DNA of 64,000 nt from CAYTZH01 sp964442285 (GTDB lineage Bacteria; Myxococcota_A; UBA9160; JAFDET01), in NCBI GenBank assembly GCA_964442285.1, contig CAYTZH010000012.1, forward strand, positions 47,702 through 111,701, written 5' to 3'. How positions within the stretch are numbered: position 1 is the first letter of the stretch; each line of letters opens with the position of its first letter. The notes below the pieces were generated by a model. It had not been told where the DNA came from. It ran no database searches and was given only the letters and a program-made list of their open reading frames with translations. Positions 8,522 through 15,935 of this stretch are shown piece after piece. A program made the position numbers and the translations under genes.

Positions 8522-9530
8522 GCTCCTCCGCAGTCCGGCCTTCGACGGCGCCCTGATCGGCGGGCCCTGGCTCCTCGGCCTGGGCTTCGGTCTCGCCGCC
8601 CTCGCGCGGCCCGACCTCTTCCTGCCCCTGCTCCTCGTCGACGTCTGGCTCCTCGGCTACCACCACGTGATTGCCACCTGGACGCGACTGGCCCTCGATC
8701 CGGGGGGCTTCGCCCGCCACCGCTTCCTGGCCCTGGGCGCGCTGCCCGGGGTGCTGCTCGCCGTCGCGGCGCTGGTGTGGCTGGGCGGTTCGGCGGCCGT
8801 GGCCACCCTGTACCTGCACTGGCAGTGGTGGCACTACACCCGACAGAGTCACGGGCTGGAGGCGCTCTACCGCCGCCGCGGCGGCGGGCCCGCCGCGACG
8901 GATCGGCTCACGGCGTCCGTGCTCTACGGATTCCCGCTCTGGGGGCTCCTGGAGCGCTCGGCCCAGCGTCCACCCCAGCTGCTGGGCATGGACCTCTGGC
9001 TCCTGCCGGTGGCGCCCGATCTGGCCCACGCGCTGGGACTGGCCGTGGTCGCGGCCGGGGCGGTCTGGCTCGTGCGGACGGTCGGGGAGGCGCGGCGGGG
9101 GGCGCTCCGCCCGGGCCACACCTTCTACGTCCTCTCCCACGCGACGATCTTCACGCTGGGCTACGTGGCCATCCGCGACGTGGACCACGGCTGGCTCGCC
9201 CTGAACGTCTGGCACAACGCCCAGTACCTGCTCGTGGTCTGGCACTTCCACAACCGGCGCTTCGCGGGCGACCCGTCCGCCCGCCCGCGCTGGGCCGCCG
9301 CGCTGTGCGCGCCCCGGCGGGCACCTCTCTACGTGGCCCTGTGTCTGCTGCTCACGGCCGCGCTCTACCTGCCGCTGCGGGAGGCGGCCGCCCGGCTGGC
9401 CGTGCCGGGCCTGCCCATGGCCGTGGTCCTCTACCAGGCCTTCAACTTCCACCACTACCTGGCGGACGCGCGGCTCTGGAAGCTGCGCCAGCGACCCGTC
9501 GCCCGGGTGTTCGGCCTCGCGCAGACCTGA
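8508..9530 (+). CDS. multi-histidine polytopic membrane protein, unknown function
   Basis: The 340-residue frame begins at GTG 8508 and overlaps the GPH gene by 14 nt. It has about eight hydrophobic helices. Histidines recur at helix boundaries: H52-H53 (LLGYHHVIATW), H104/H109/H115 (LYLHWQWWHYTRQSH), a SHATIF His, WHNAQYLLVVWHFHNRRF and H315-H316 (FNFHHYLADARLW). The spacing recalls membrane di-metal enzymes (desaturase/hydroxylase or Brp/Blh-like carotene oxygenases), but I cannot assign it to any of these. A longer upstream start is possible only by extending deep into the GPH gene in a low-complexity, Ser/Pro/Arg-rich frame, so it was not used. It may act on what the coupled transporter moves; that is inference. 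Confidence 0.75.
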   Translation: MADRELLRSPAFDGALIGGPWLLGLGFGLAALARPDLFLPLLLVDVWLLGYHHVIATWTRLALDPGGFARHRFLALGALPGVLLAVAALVWLGGSAAVATLYLHWQWWHYTRQSHGLEALYRRRGGGPAATDRLTASVLYGFPLWGLLERSAQRPPQLLGMDLWLLPVAPDLAHALGLAVVAAGAVWLVRTVGEARRGALRPGHTFYVLSHATIFTLGYVAIRDVDHGWLALNVWHNAQYLLVVWHFHNRRFAGDPSARPRWAAALCAPRRAPLYVALCLLLTAALYLPLREAAARLAVPGLPMAVVLYQAFNFHHYLADARLWKLRQRPVARVFGLAQT

Positions 9531-9556
9531 GCGCGGACTCCGGCGGTGGGGCGGGC

Positions 9557-11224
9557 TCAGCGCGGTGCGGCGCTGCCCTCCACCTCGAGCACCTTGTGGG
9601 CGTGATGCTCCCGGCCGAACTCGTCGCTCGCCCGCACGGTGACGGTGTAGATCCCCGGCCCGAGGTCGTCCGGGAGGTCGGCGATCCAGACGTGGGAGGA
9701 GGTCACCGCCTCCACCCAGGGCTTCTTCTCCGCCGGGTGGCGGCCGAAGAGCTCCTTGGCGTAGGGGTCGAAGGTGTTCGTGCGCTGCATGGCCACGAAC
9801 GGGCGATCGCCGATCCGGAAGTGCACGGTCGACCTGGGGCCGCCGTCGAAGAGGTTCACCACCACGTGGGTCGCGGCGACCTCGTCCGCCGAGAGCCGGC
9901 CGTCCAGCAGCTCGCCGTGGCGGAAGCGCCGCTGGACCTCGGGCCGGTGGTGGTGGTGGGCGACGTCGAAGACGATGCGCATCTGGTGGTCGGCGGGCAT
10001 GCCCGCCGCCTTGTAGCGGACGGCCAGGTCCGTGCCGTCCACCTCGAGCACGTGGTAGCCGTTGGGGGTGCCGTCGCGCTGGTCGGCCACCGCCACCCCG
10101 CGGGCGTCCAGGGGGCCGCTCCACCAGCTGCCCGAGACCGTGGTGAGCACGTGGTGGTGGAACTCGCCGGGCCCCGAGAAGCCGTCGTCGGGCCCGAAGT
10201 AGTGGTGCTCGGTGGTGTGGGTGTGGCCGGCGACGGCGTAGAGGTGGGGCCGTCCCTCCAGCAGGTCGAAGAGCCCGCGCCGGTCCTGGGTGTTGGCCTG
10301 GGGCCGGTCGCCCAGGTACGTGCGCAGGGGCGCGTGCATGGCCAGGAACACGAGCTTCTCCTCGGGCACGTGCCGCAGCTCCTCGCGCATCCAGCGCAGC
10401 TGCTGGCGACCCAGGCGCGCCTCGTAGCCGCCGTTGCCCCGGTAGTCGCCCGGGTCGCTCTCGCCGTTTCCGAAGTAGTGGATGTTGTCGAGGACGAAGA
10501 AGACCGCGTTGCCCACCTCGAAGGCGTAGTAGGGCGGGCCGAAGAAGCGCTTGAAGGTCTCCAGGGAGTAGCGGTCGTCGGCCGCCAGGAAGTTCATCTC
10601 GTGGTTGCCCGGCACGTTGTACCAGGGGACCCCGATCTGGGCGACGATGCCGTTGAAGCGCGGGAAGAGCGAGAGGTCGTCGAAGAGGATGTCGCCCAGG
10701 GTCATGCCGAAGCGCGCCCGGGTGCCGATCAGCTCCGCCACCACGTCGTCGCGGAACCAGTCCACCTCCGCCTGGCTCTGGGGCTGGGTGTCAGCGAAGA
10801 GGATCGCCTCGAACGTGGTGGGCTCGTCGATCTTGCGCAGGGGGAAGTCGATCGACGCCGGCAGCGGTCCCGTGGGTGCCACGCCCGCGTAGCGCAGCCC
10901 CGGGGGCGAGCCCTTCGGCTGGTGGATGTAGTAGAAGCGCGGCAGCTGGTCCGCGGAGACCGGCGTCGCCCAGCCCGCGGGCTTGGTGAGGAACACCACC
11001 GCCTCGTCGCCGATCTCGAGGGTGAAGCGGCCCCCGGCGTCGGTGAGCACCACCGTGCGGCCGTCGGAGACCCGCACGTCCGGCACGCCCGGCTCGCCCG
11101 CGTCGCGGGATCCGTTGCCGTTGCGGTCGTCGAAGACGACCCCGCGCGCGGTCTCGGCGGCGGTGGGCGCCGCGGCCAGCAGTGCGAACGCTCCCAGGAA
11201 CCAGACGAACCCTCGGCCTCGCAT
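9557..11224 (-). CDS. secreted calcineurin-like phosphoesterase with SdrD-like N-terminal and Ig-like domains
   Basis: The 555-residue protein starts with a signal peptide (about residues 1-23, cleaved after PTAAE) behind a strong GAGGAGGGA ribosome site. An N-terminal domain resembles the SdrD B-like calcineurin_N fold (GVVFDDRNGNGSRDAGEPG, VSDGRTVVLTDAGG). The central metallophosphoesterase domain shows LFADTQ, MTLGDILFDD, PGNHEMNF, AMHAPLRT and VAGHTHTTEH, the ordered metal ligands of the calcineurin superfamily; the first motif is DTQ instead of DxH. A C-terminal beta domain carries a run of four histidines (VAHHHHRPE). The layout matches periplasmic or exported phosphodiesterases annotated as calcineurin-like phosphoesterase C-terminal proteins. 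It acts outside the cytoplasm; the substrate is unknown. Confidence 0.88.
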   Translation of the reverse strand: MRGRGFVWFLGAFALLAAAPTAAETARGVVFDDRNGNGSRDAGEPGVPDVRVSDGRTVVLTDAGGRFTLEIGDEAVVFLTKPAGWATPVSADQLPRFYYIHQPKGSPPGLRYAGVAPTGPLPASIDFPLRKIDEPTTFEAILFADTQPQSQAEVDWFRDDVVAELIGTRARFGMTLGDILFDDLSLFPRFNGIVAQIGVPWYNVPGNHEMNFLAADDRYSLETFKRFFGPPYYAFEVGNAVFFVLDNIHYFGNGESDPGDYRGNGGYEARLGRQQLRWMREELRHVPEEKLVFLAMHAPLRTYLGDRPQANTQDRRGLFDLLEGRPHLYAVAGHTHTTEHHYFGPDDGFSGPGEFHHHVLTTVSGSWWSGPLDARGVAVADQRDGTPNGYHVLEVDGTDLAVRYKAAGMPADHQMRIVFDVAHHHHRPEVQRRFRHGELLDGRLSADEVAATHVVVNLFDGGPRSTVHFRIGDRPFVAMQRTNTFDPYAKELFGRHPAEKKPWVEAVTSSHVWIADLPDDLGPGIYTVTVRASDEFGREHHAHKVLEVEGSAAPR

Positions 11225-11404
11225 CGGACTCCCTCCTCGGCCACGGCGGTGGTCGGCAGGGTAGTGCGTCCGGCCCCCGCCGGGCCAGGACCACCCGGTC
11301 CGGGCGGGTGCCGCGTCGCCGAGGCGGTCCTCGACGCACGCGCCTGCGCGGGGATGGTAAGGTGGAGACGCCGGCTCCCGTCCGGTCGACCCGGGCACCC
11401 CGGT

Positions 11405-11476
11405 CCCGACCGAGGCCGGAGGCCACGACCCAGGCCGGGGGCACGACCCAGGCCGGGGGCACGACCGAGGCCGGGA
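11405..11476. repeat. four tandem copies of an 18-bp unit upstream of the CBS gene
   Basis: Four consecutive 18-bp units (11405-11422, 11423-11440, 11441-11458, 11459-11476) share the core CACGACC(C/G)AGGCCGG. Copies 2 and 3 are nearly identical; copies 1 and 4 differ at a few bases. The array ends 22 bases before the ATG of the CBS protein and just ahead of its ribosome site, so it lies in that gene's leader or promoter. The repeat length is a multiple of three, but no real gene is seen across it. Confidence 0.85.
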
Positions 11477-11497
11477 AGCCGGGTCGGAGGTGCTGCC

Positions 11498-11947
11498 ATG
11501 CTCGTACGAGACGTGATGACCACGGGCGTCATGGTCGCGAGGCGGGACGATACGGTCCGCTCGGTCGTGATCAAGATCCTCAGCCGGCACTGCGGCGCCA
11601 TCCCGGTCGTCGGGGACGCGTTCGATCTGATCGGGATGGTGACCGTTCGCGACATCATGCTCCCCCTCTATCCCAACTACGGGGACTACGTCCACGACAA
11701 CGTCCACAGCCGCAGCTTCCTGGAGATGGAGGAAGGCTACGCGGAGGTGCTCGCCAAGCCCGTCGAGAAGATCATGAGCCTCCACCCGATGACCGTCTCC
11801 CCCGACGATCCGGTGCTCATGGCCGCCTCGTTCATGGGCCTGAAGAACTTCCGGCGCATCCCGGTCGTGGAGGGCAAGACGTTGGTGGGCGTCGTGAGCA
11901 TCGGCGACATCAACCGCGGCCTGTTCTTCGCGCTGCCCACGGCGTGA
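11498..11947 (+). CDS. CBS-domain pair protein
   Basis: A 149-residue cytoplasmic protein made of two CBS motifs: residues about 1-60 (MLVRDVMTTGVMV ... IPVVGDAFDLIGMVTVRDI) and about 85-149 (VEKIMSLHPMTVSPDD ... RIPVVEGKTLVGVVSIGD). A CBS pair binds adenine nucleotides (AMP, ATP, SAM and similar) and typically regulates a partner enzyme or channel. No fused effector is present. The start is an ATG with GGAGG 7 bases upstream. The gene follows a short tandem repeat and is followed by a perfect palindrome at its stop, so it appears monocistronic. The segment between the CBS units (about 60-82) is rich in Tyr, Asn and Asp. Confidence 0.9.
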   Translation: MLVRDVMTTGVMVARRDDTVRSVVIKILSRHCGAIPVVGDAFDLIGMVTVRDIMLPLYPNYGDYVHDNVHSRSFLEMEEGYAEVLAKPVEKIMSLHPMTVSPDDPVLMAASFMGLKNFRRIPVVEGKTLVGVVSIGDINRGLFFALPTA

Positions 11948-11956
11948 TCGACGGGT

Positions 11957-11974
11957 GGGCGCCCGCGGGCGCCC
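11957..11974. terminator. palindromic hairpin between convergent genes
   Basis: A perfect 18-nt palindrome GGGCGCCCGCGGGCGCCC lies between the stop of the CBS gene (11947) and the stop of the convergent DsrE-like gene (11975). It can fold in RNA from either strand. There is no T-tract, so it may act as a bidirectional terminator or as an mRNA-end stabiliser. Confidence 0.5.
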
Positions 11975-12430
11975 TCAGTAGTCGATCACCCGGTCCGCCT
12001 CGAGGAAGAGGGTGGCCACGTCGTCGTCGCTCGCGATGCGCGCGCCGGGGCGAAGCTCGCCGGAGCCGAGGCCGGCCGCCTGGGCGCAGTGGGGACACAG
12101 CAACACGCGCCCGCCTTCCTCCACGAACCCGGCGAAGAGGGCGGCCACCGGCTCCGCCGTGCGGCCCCAGCGCAGGTCGTCCGGCCCGCGCTTGTCGGCG
12201 AGGCGCACGCCCTCGCGATCGAGGAAGACGGTGACCCGGGCGCCCTTTCGCTGGAGCAGCCGCGCCAGGCTCAGGCTCATGGACGCCGCGTGGAGGTCGT
12301 CGGTGTAGTGGCCCAGGTGGACCACCACGTGCTGCGCGGCCGCTTCCTCGGCCTGGGCCGCGACGGGAGGGCCCAGTGCTGCGAGCAGGGTCAGTGCAGC
12401 GGTGGCGGCGAGGGCGGGATCGCGGTGCAT
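11975..12430 (-). CDS. exported DsrE-family protein
   Basis: A 151-residue protein with a signal peptide (about residues 1-27, ending PVAAQAEE) and a DsrE-like fold: HVVVHLGHYTDDLHAASMSL, ARLLQRKGARVTVFLDREGV and GGRVLLCPHCAQAAGL. DsrE/TusD-like proteins handle sulfane sulfur on a conserved cysteine; here the CPHC pair sits at the expected place. The start is ATG behind AAGGAGA. It is divergent from an ArsR-type regulator, with a palindromic AT-rich region between them, so that regulator probably controls it. The signal peptide is notable because canonical DsrE works in the cytoplasm; exported versions are known but poorly characterised. Confidence 0.82.
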   Translation of the reverse strand: MHRDPALAATAALTLLAALGPPVAAQAEEAAAQHVVVHLGHYTDDLHAASMSLSLARLLQRKGARVTVFLDREGVRLADKRGPDDLRWGRTAEPVAALFAGFVEEGGRVLLCPHCAQAAGLGSGELRPGARIASDDDVATLFLEADRVIDY

Positions 12431-12485
12431 GGGCGGTCTCCTTCGACGAGGCGTGCCGTGGCGACGCCGGTTGGCTCGACGTCTG

Positions 12486-12509
12486 GAATATGCAAGAATG
12501 CAAATATTC
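12486..12509. promoter_or_regulatory. probable ArsR-type operator/divergent promoter region
   Basis: This is the only clearly AT-rich stretch between the DsrE and ArsR genes. It contains a perfect inverted repeat, GAATAT (12486-12491) and ATATTC (12504-12509), separated by 12 bases that themselves hold the direct repeat TGCAAgaaTGCAA. Length and symmetry suit a dimeric winged-helix repressor. It lies upstream of both genes, so one bound repressor could cover both promoters. Confidence 0.6.
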
Positions 12510-12529
12510 GCAACTGTAAGGAGTCCGAC

Positions 12530-12910
12530 ATCGCCGCCGCTGCGGGAGTCCGCCGGTCGTCGCCGCGCAAGCAGGCCCACCTGCTGACGGGTCCGGTTCT
12601 GGAGCAGGTCGCCGCCCGCTTCCGGGTCCTCGGCGACCCGTCCCGCCTGCGCATCCTCAGCCAGCTGATGCAGGGCGAGCACGCGGTGCAGGAGCTCGTG
12701 GAGGCCACGGGTCTCACCCAGACCACCGTCTCCCGCCACCTCGGACTCCTGCGGCGCGAGCGTCTCGTGACGCGCAAGGCGGTGGCCAACCGGGCCCTCT
12801 ACCGCATCTGCGACGCGACGGTGTTCGCGCTCTGCGAGCTCGTCTGCGGCGGCCTGGCCGAGCAGGCGGCCGAGTCGGCGCAGGCCTTCAGCCGCGGCGG
12901 TGGGTCGTGA
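12530..12910 (+). CDS. ArsR/SmtB-family transcriptional repressor, unusual start
   Basis: A winged-helix regulator of about 126 residues: FRVLGDPSRLRILSQLMQG, then the recognition helix TQTTVSRHLGLLRRERLV and the wing VANRALYRIC. Family members are dimeric repressors released by metals or by thiol oxidation. Cysteines cluster in the last helix (RICDATVFALCELVC), while the helix-2 cysteine of sulfide sensors such as BigR/SqrR is Ser (ILSQ). No ATG, GTG or TTG lies in frame between the operator and the conserved domain. TAAGGAG ends 6 bases before an ATC at 12530, taken here as the start; the alternative is a GTG near 12458 that would place the operator inside the gene. Its stop overlaps the next GTG, so it is coupled to the heme lipoprotein. 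Confidence 0.82.
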   Translation: MAAAAGVRRSSPRKQAHLLTGPVLEQVAARFRVLGDPSRLRILSQLMQGEHAVQELVEATGLTQTTVSRHLGLLRRERLVTRKAVANRALYRICDATVFALCELVCGGLAEQAAESAQAFSRGGGS

Positions 12911-13470
12911 GGCGGCGAACCCGCGGACCCGGCCACGTCGCAGCGGGGTTGCTGCTCGCCGCCGCCGTCGGCTGCCAGCCCTCGCCCCCGGCGCCCGACG
13001 CCGCGGTGCAGGCCGTGGCGTCGCTGCGGAAGGCGCTCGCTGCCGCCCTTCGCGCGGCCCTCGCGGAGGGCCCGCAGCACGCCGTGGAGGTCTGTCGGCT
13101 CGAGGCGCCGGCCATCACGGCGCGGGCGCGATCGGCCGGCGTCGTGGTCGGCCGCACCAGCGATCGGTTGCGCAACCCGGCGAACGCGCCGGAGGACTGG
13201 ATGCGACCGCTGCTGGCGGAGTTCCGCGGCCGGGACCCGGAGCCCGGCGCCTCCCGCAGCGTCGACCTCGGCCCGCGCGGCACGGGCTACGTGGAGCCGA
13301 TCTACGTCCAGCCGCTCTGCACCACGTGCCACGGGAGCGCCGTCGATCCGGACCTGCTGCGGGCCATCCGGGCGCAGTATCCGGAGGATCGGGCCGTGGG
13401 CTACGAGGTGGGGGAGTTCCGCGGCCTGTTCTGGGCGGTGGCCGCGCCGGGCCTGGGCGCGGGCGACTGA
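12907..13470 (+). CDS. DUF3365 (Tll0287-like) c-type heme lipoprotein
   Basis: This 187-residue protein begins with a basic region, a hydrophobic stretch and a lipobox-like AAAVGC (Cys about residue 23), so it is probably an outer-membrane or periplasmic lipoprotein. The body matches DUF3365, an extracytoplasmic sensor-like heme domain: AVEVCRLEAPAI, RNPANAPEDWM, YVEPIYVQPLCTTCHGS and GYEVGEFRGLFWAV. CTTCH supplies covalent heme c attachment. GTG 12907 overlaps the stop of the ArsR gene (GTGA), so the pair is coupled. Known domain members bind heme with a Cys axial ligand and are thought to sense redox state or gas. Placement with an ArsR regulator and a DsrE protein suggests a sulfur/redox module. 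Confidence 0.82.
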   Translation: MRRRTRGPGHVAAGLLLAAAVGCQPSPPAPDAAVQAVASLRKALAAALRAALAEGPQHAVEVCRLEAPAITARARSAGVVVGRTSDRLRNPANAPEDWMRPLLAEFRGRDPEPGASRSVDLGPRGTGYVEPIYVQPLCTTCHGSAVDPDLLRAIRAQYPEDRAVGYEVGEFRGLFWAVAAPGLGAGD

Positions 13471-13485
13471 GGTCCGCACCGGACC
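13471..13485. terminator. short hairpin between convergent genes
   Basis: GGTCCG-CAC-CGGACC begins right after the stop of the heme lipoprotein gene and precedes the stop of the convergent hydroxylase. It is a 6-bp stem with a 3-nt loop and no T-run, so termination is a weak call. Confidence 0.3.
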
Positions 13486-13506
13486 CGGATCGGCGTCGTT
13501 CCGCAT

Positions 13507-14412
13507 TCAGCCGGCGCTCGCGCCGGCCGAGACGTGGCCCCCCGCGCGGCGCGTCTGGAGCTGGTGGGCGGTGAGGCTGCTGCCGTCGGCGCTCCAGCCC
13601 GGGGGCGCGAAGAGGGCGCCGAGCGCGTCGCGCAGGCTGCCGGCCGCGGCCACCTGCCGGAACATCGTCCGCCACTCGTGGAACGCGATGCCCAGCGGGT
13701 TGAAGGTGTGGATGTTCGTGGTGAGCCCGTAGTCCACGGGCTCGTCCTCGGGCTCGAAGGTGCCGAAGAGCCGGTCCCAGACGATCAGGATCCCGCCGTG
13801 GTTGCGGTCCAGGTACTGGACGTTGCGACCGTGGTGCACCCGGTGGTGTGAGGGTGTGTTGAAGACCCACTCGAAGGGCCCGAGTCGGCCGATCAGCTCG
13901 GTGTGCAGCCAGAACTGGTAGACCAGGCTGATCGCCATGGTCGTGAAGATCATGAGCGGCGGAACGCCCAGGAGCGCGAGGGGCGCCCAGAAGATCGGCC
14001 CGGTGAAGGGCGTCGTCCATGACTGGCGCAGGGCCGTCGAGAGGTTGTAGTAGCGGCTCGAGTGATGGTTCTCGTGGGCGGCCCAGAGGAAGCGCACCTC
14101 GTGGGAGGCGCGGTGGAACCAGTAGTAGCAGAAGTCGTCGCCCACGAACGCCACGACCCACACCCACCAGGCCGAGCTCAGGTCGAAGAGCCGGTAGCGG
14201 TAGAGGGCGGTGTAGGCCGCCAGCACGACCAGCTTGGTGCCGATGCTGATGAGGACGTTGCCGACGCCCATGGCCAGGCTGGCTGCGGCGTCGCGCGCCT
14301 CGTAGCCGCGGATCGGGCGGCCGCCGCGCTCGCGCCCTCCCCGGGTGGCCCACGCCTCGAGGGCGAGCAGCAGCACGAAGACGGGAAACACGGAGTAGAG
14401 AAAGCCGGCCAC
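13507..14412 (-). CDS. sterol desaturase / fatty-acid hydroxylase family di-iron membrane protein
   Basis: A 301-residue integral membrane protein with the histidine clusters of the fatty-acid hydroxylase superfamily: DDFCYYWFHRASHE, AAHENHHSSRYYN, LHTELIG and NTPSHHRVHHGRN. These coordinate a di-iron centre that hydroxylates or desaturates lipid or sterol substrates using O2. Four to five hydrophobic helices surround them. The start is a GTG with GAGGAGA 5 bases upstream. It lies 31 bases downstream of a TetR repressor on the same strand and is probably co-transcribed with it, so the regulator may respond to the same lipid. The exact substrate cannot be told; alkylglycerol monooxygenase-like roles are possible. 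Confidence 0.88.
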   Translation of the reverse strand: MAGFLYSVFPVFVLLLALEAWATRGGRERGGRPIRGYEARDAAASLAMGVGNVLISIGTKLVVLAAYTALYRYRLFDLSSAWWVWVVAFVGDDFCYYWFHRASHEVRFLWAAHENHHSSRYYNLSTALRQSWTTPFTGPIFWAPLALLGVPPLMIFTTMAISLVYQFWLHTELIGRLGPFEWVFNTPSHHRVHHGRNVQYLDRNHGGILIVWDRLFGTFEPEDEPVDYGLTTNIHTFNPLGIAFHEWRTMFRQVAAAGSLRDALGALFAPPGWSADGSSLTAHQLQTRRAGGHVSAGASAG

Positions 14413-14442
14413 GGGGGTCTCCTCGATCGGTCCAGGGGTCGC

Positions 14443-15054
14443 CTACGCCGTCGCCGCGGCGAGCTCGGCATGGGCGAAGTCGATGAGCCGCTCCCGACGC
14501 CGCGCCTCGGACGCGGGATCGGGCAGCACCAGGGCGCCGAGGGCGGCGCCTTGCAGCGCATCGAGCACGGTGTCGACGGCGTCCGCGAAGCGCGGGCGCT
14601 CGGACGCCTCGGGGAACAGGGCGCGCGCCTCCCGCTGGAGGTTCTCGCGATGGCGCGCGAGCACCGCCGCCAGGGCGCCATGGAGCTCCGGGTCGGTGCG
14701 GGCCGCGGCGTAGAGCTCGAACACCATGCCCAGCCGCGGGTCGGCGAAGACCCCGGCCAGCGCGTGCACCGCGCCGGCCACCCGGTCCTCCTGCTCGTCG
14801 ATGGCGGCGAAGCCGCGTCGGAAGTCGTCCACGAGCCGGGCGAACAGGTGCTCGATCGTGGCCGCCAGGAGCGCGGTCTTGCTGGGGAAGTGCTTGAACA
14901 ACGCGCCCTGGGACGTGCCCGCCCGCCGGCAGACCTCGGGGGTGCTGGTGCCGGACAGGCCGCGGGCCACCAGGGTCTCGACCGCAGCATCGAGCAGGCG
15001 CCGGTGGGTGGCGAGGCTGCGGGCCTGCTGGGGCTGTCGGAGCGGCGCTGCCAT
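14443..15054 (-). CDS. TetR-family transcriptional regulator
   Basis: This 203-residue protein has an N-terminal TetR helix-turn-helix (about residues 15-60: HRRLLDAAVETLVARGLSGT, CRRAGTSQGALFKHFPSK) and an alpha-helical ligand domain. The FKHFPSK motif is the family signature. It is first in a probable operon with the fatty-acid hydroxylase-like gene. A perfect 8-2-8 palindrome at 15080-15097, 26 bases before the ATG, is the likely autoregulatory operator. The family represses until a small ligand binds; given the neighbour, a lipid-like ligand is plausible but unproven. Confidence 0.9.
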   Translation of the reverse strand: MAAPLRQPQQARSLATHRRLLDAAVETLVARGLSGTSTPEVCRRAGTSQGALFKHFPSKTALLAATIEHLFARLVDDFRRGFAAIDEQEDRVAGAVHALAGVFADPRLGMVFELYAAARTDPELHGALAAVLARHRENLQREARALFPEASERPRFADAVDTVLDALQGAALGALVLPDPASEARRRERLIDFAHAELAAATA

Positions 15055-15079
15055 GGGCCGAGACTAGGAGATCTGGAAA

Positions 15080-15097
15080 AAAGTGACAAGTCACTTT
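15080..15097. promoter_or_regulatory. probable TetR operator palindrome
   Basis: AAAGTGACAAGTCACTTT is a perfect inverted repeat with an AA centre, embedded in A-runs on one side and a T-run on the other within otherwise GC-rich DNA. It lies just upstream of the TetR gene (start 15054) and about 80 bases upstream of the divergent DUF1538 operon, so one repressor could act on both. Confidence 0.65.
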
Positions 15098-15175
15098 CTT
15101 TTTTTCCTGGACGAATCCGGGTCCCTGCGCGACGCTGCGCGTGGACGGCGCGCTAGAGGGGGGGTTGCGAGTCTC

Positions 15176-15913
15176 GTGTTGGCCTGGCTGACGGCGTTCC
15201 TGCGCCTGGTGTCCGGGAGCGCTCGCGACCTCGCCTTCATCGCGCTGGTCATCGCGTTCTTCCAGCTCGGCGTGCTGCGCCAGCCGATCCCGAACCTGGG
15301 CGAGGTCCTCGTGGGGCTCGCGTTCGTGGTCCTGGGCCTCGCCCTGTTCGTGCGAGGCCTCGAGCTGGGCCTCTTCCCACTCGGCGAGAGCATGGCCAAC
15401 GCCCTGGCCCGCAAGGGCTCGCTGGCCTGGCTGCTGGCCTTCGCCTTCGCCCTGGGCTTCGGCACCACCGCCGCCGAGCCGGCGCTCACCGTGATCGCCG
15501 CCGAGGCCTCGGAGGTCGCGGCCCGGGCAGGGGCCATCGCGGACACGGAGGCGGGCCGGTCGCGCTACGCCCTCGGGCTGCGCTTCACCGTGGCCCTGTC
15601 GGTGGGCGGCGCCATCGTGCTCGGGGTGTGGCGCATCCTCGCAGGCTGGCCGATCCACCTGATGATCGCGGCCGGCTACGTGCTGGTCGTCGTGATGACC
15701 TCGATGGCGCCCCAGGAGATCGTCGGCATCGCCTACGACTCCGGCGGCATCACCACGTCGACCATCACCGTGCCGCTCGTGACGGCCCTGGGCGTGGGCC
15801 TGGCCTCGTCCATCGAGGGCCGCAACCCGGTCGCCGACGGGTTCGGCCTGATCGCCTTCGCCTCCCTCACGCCCATGATCTTCGTCATGGTCTACGGGAT
15901 GCTCCTCTCGTGA
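15176..15913 (+). CDS. DUF1538 membrane protein, first copy
   Basis: This 245-residue polytopic protein has about seven hydrophobic helices and the DUF1538 signature blocks: FPLGESMA, LGFGTTAAEPALTVIA (about 92-108), AYDSGGITTSTITVPLV (about 186) and EGRNPVADGFGLIAFAS. GTG 15176 follows a purine run (GAGGGGGGG) and precedes the first helix; the frame extends further upstream into the TetR operator, where a start is unlikely. The conserved Ser/Thr-rich YDSGG loop and FGTT loop recall re-entrant loops of channels or transporters, but no transport activity is assigned to the family. It heads a four-gene run with a second DUF1538, a PII-like protein and a CBS protein. Confidence 0.85.
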   Translation: MLAWLTAFLRLVSGSARDLAFIALVIAFFQLGVLRQPIPNLGEVLVGLAFVVLGLALFVRGLELGLFPLGESMANALARKGSLAWLLAFAFALGFGTTAAEPALTVIAAEASEVAARAGAIADTEAGRSRYALGLRFTVALSVGGAIVLGVWRILAGWPIHLMIAAGYVLVVVMTSMAPQEIVGIAYDSGGITTSTITVPLVTALGVGLASSIEGRNPVADGFGLIAFASLTPMIFVMVYGMLLS

Positions 15914-15935
15914 GCGCCCGCGGGATGCGCCCCTC

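Noticed and set aside
11225..11497. Coding frame through the 18-bp repeat leading into the CBS gene
   Set aside because: The long frame is open only because of GC content; ATG 11498 has a clear GGAGG site and the CBS fold starts there.
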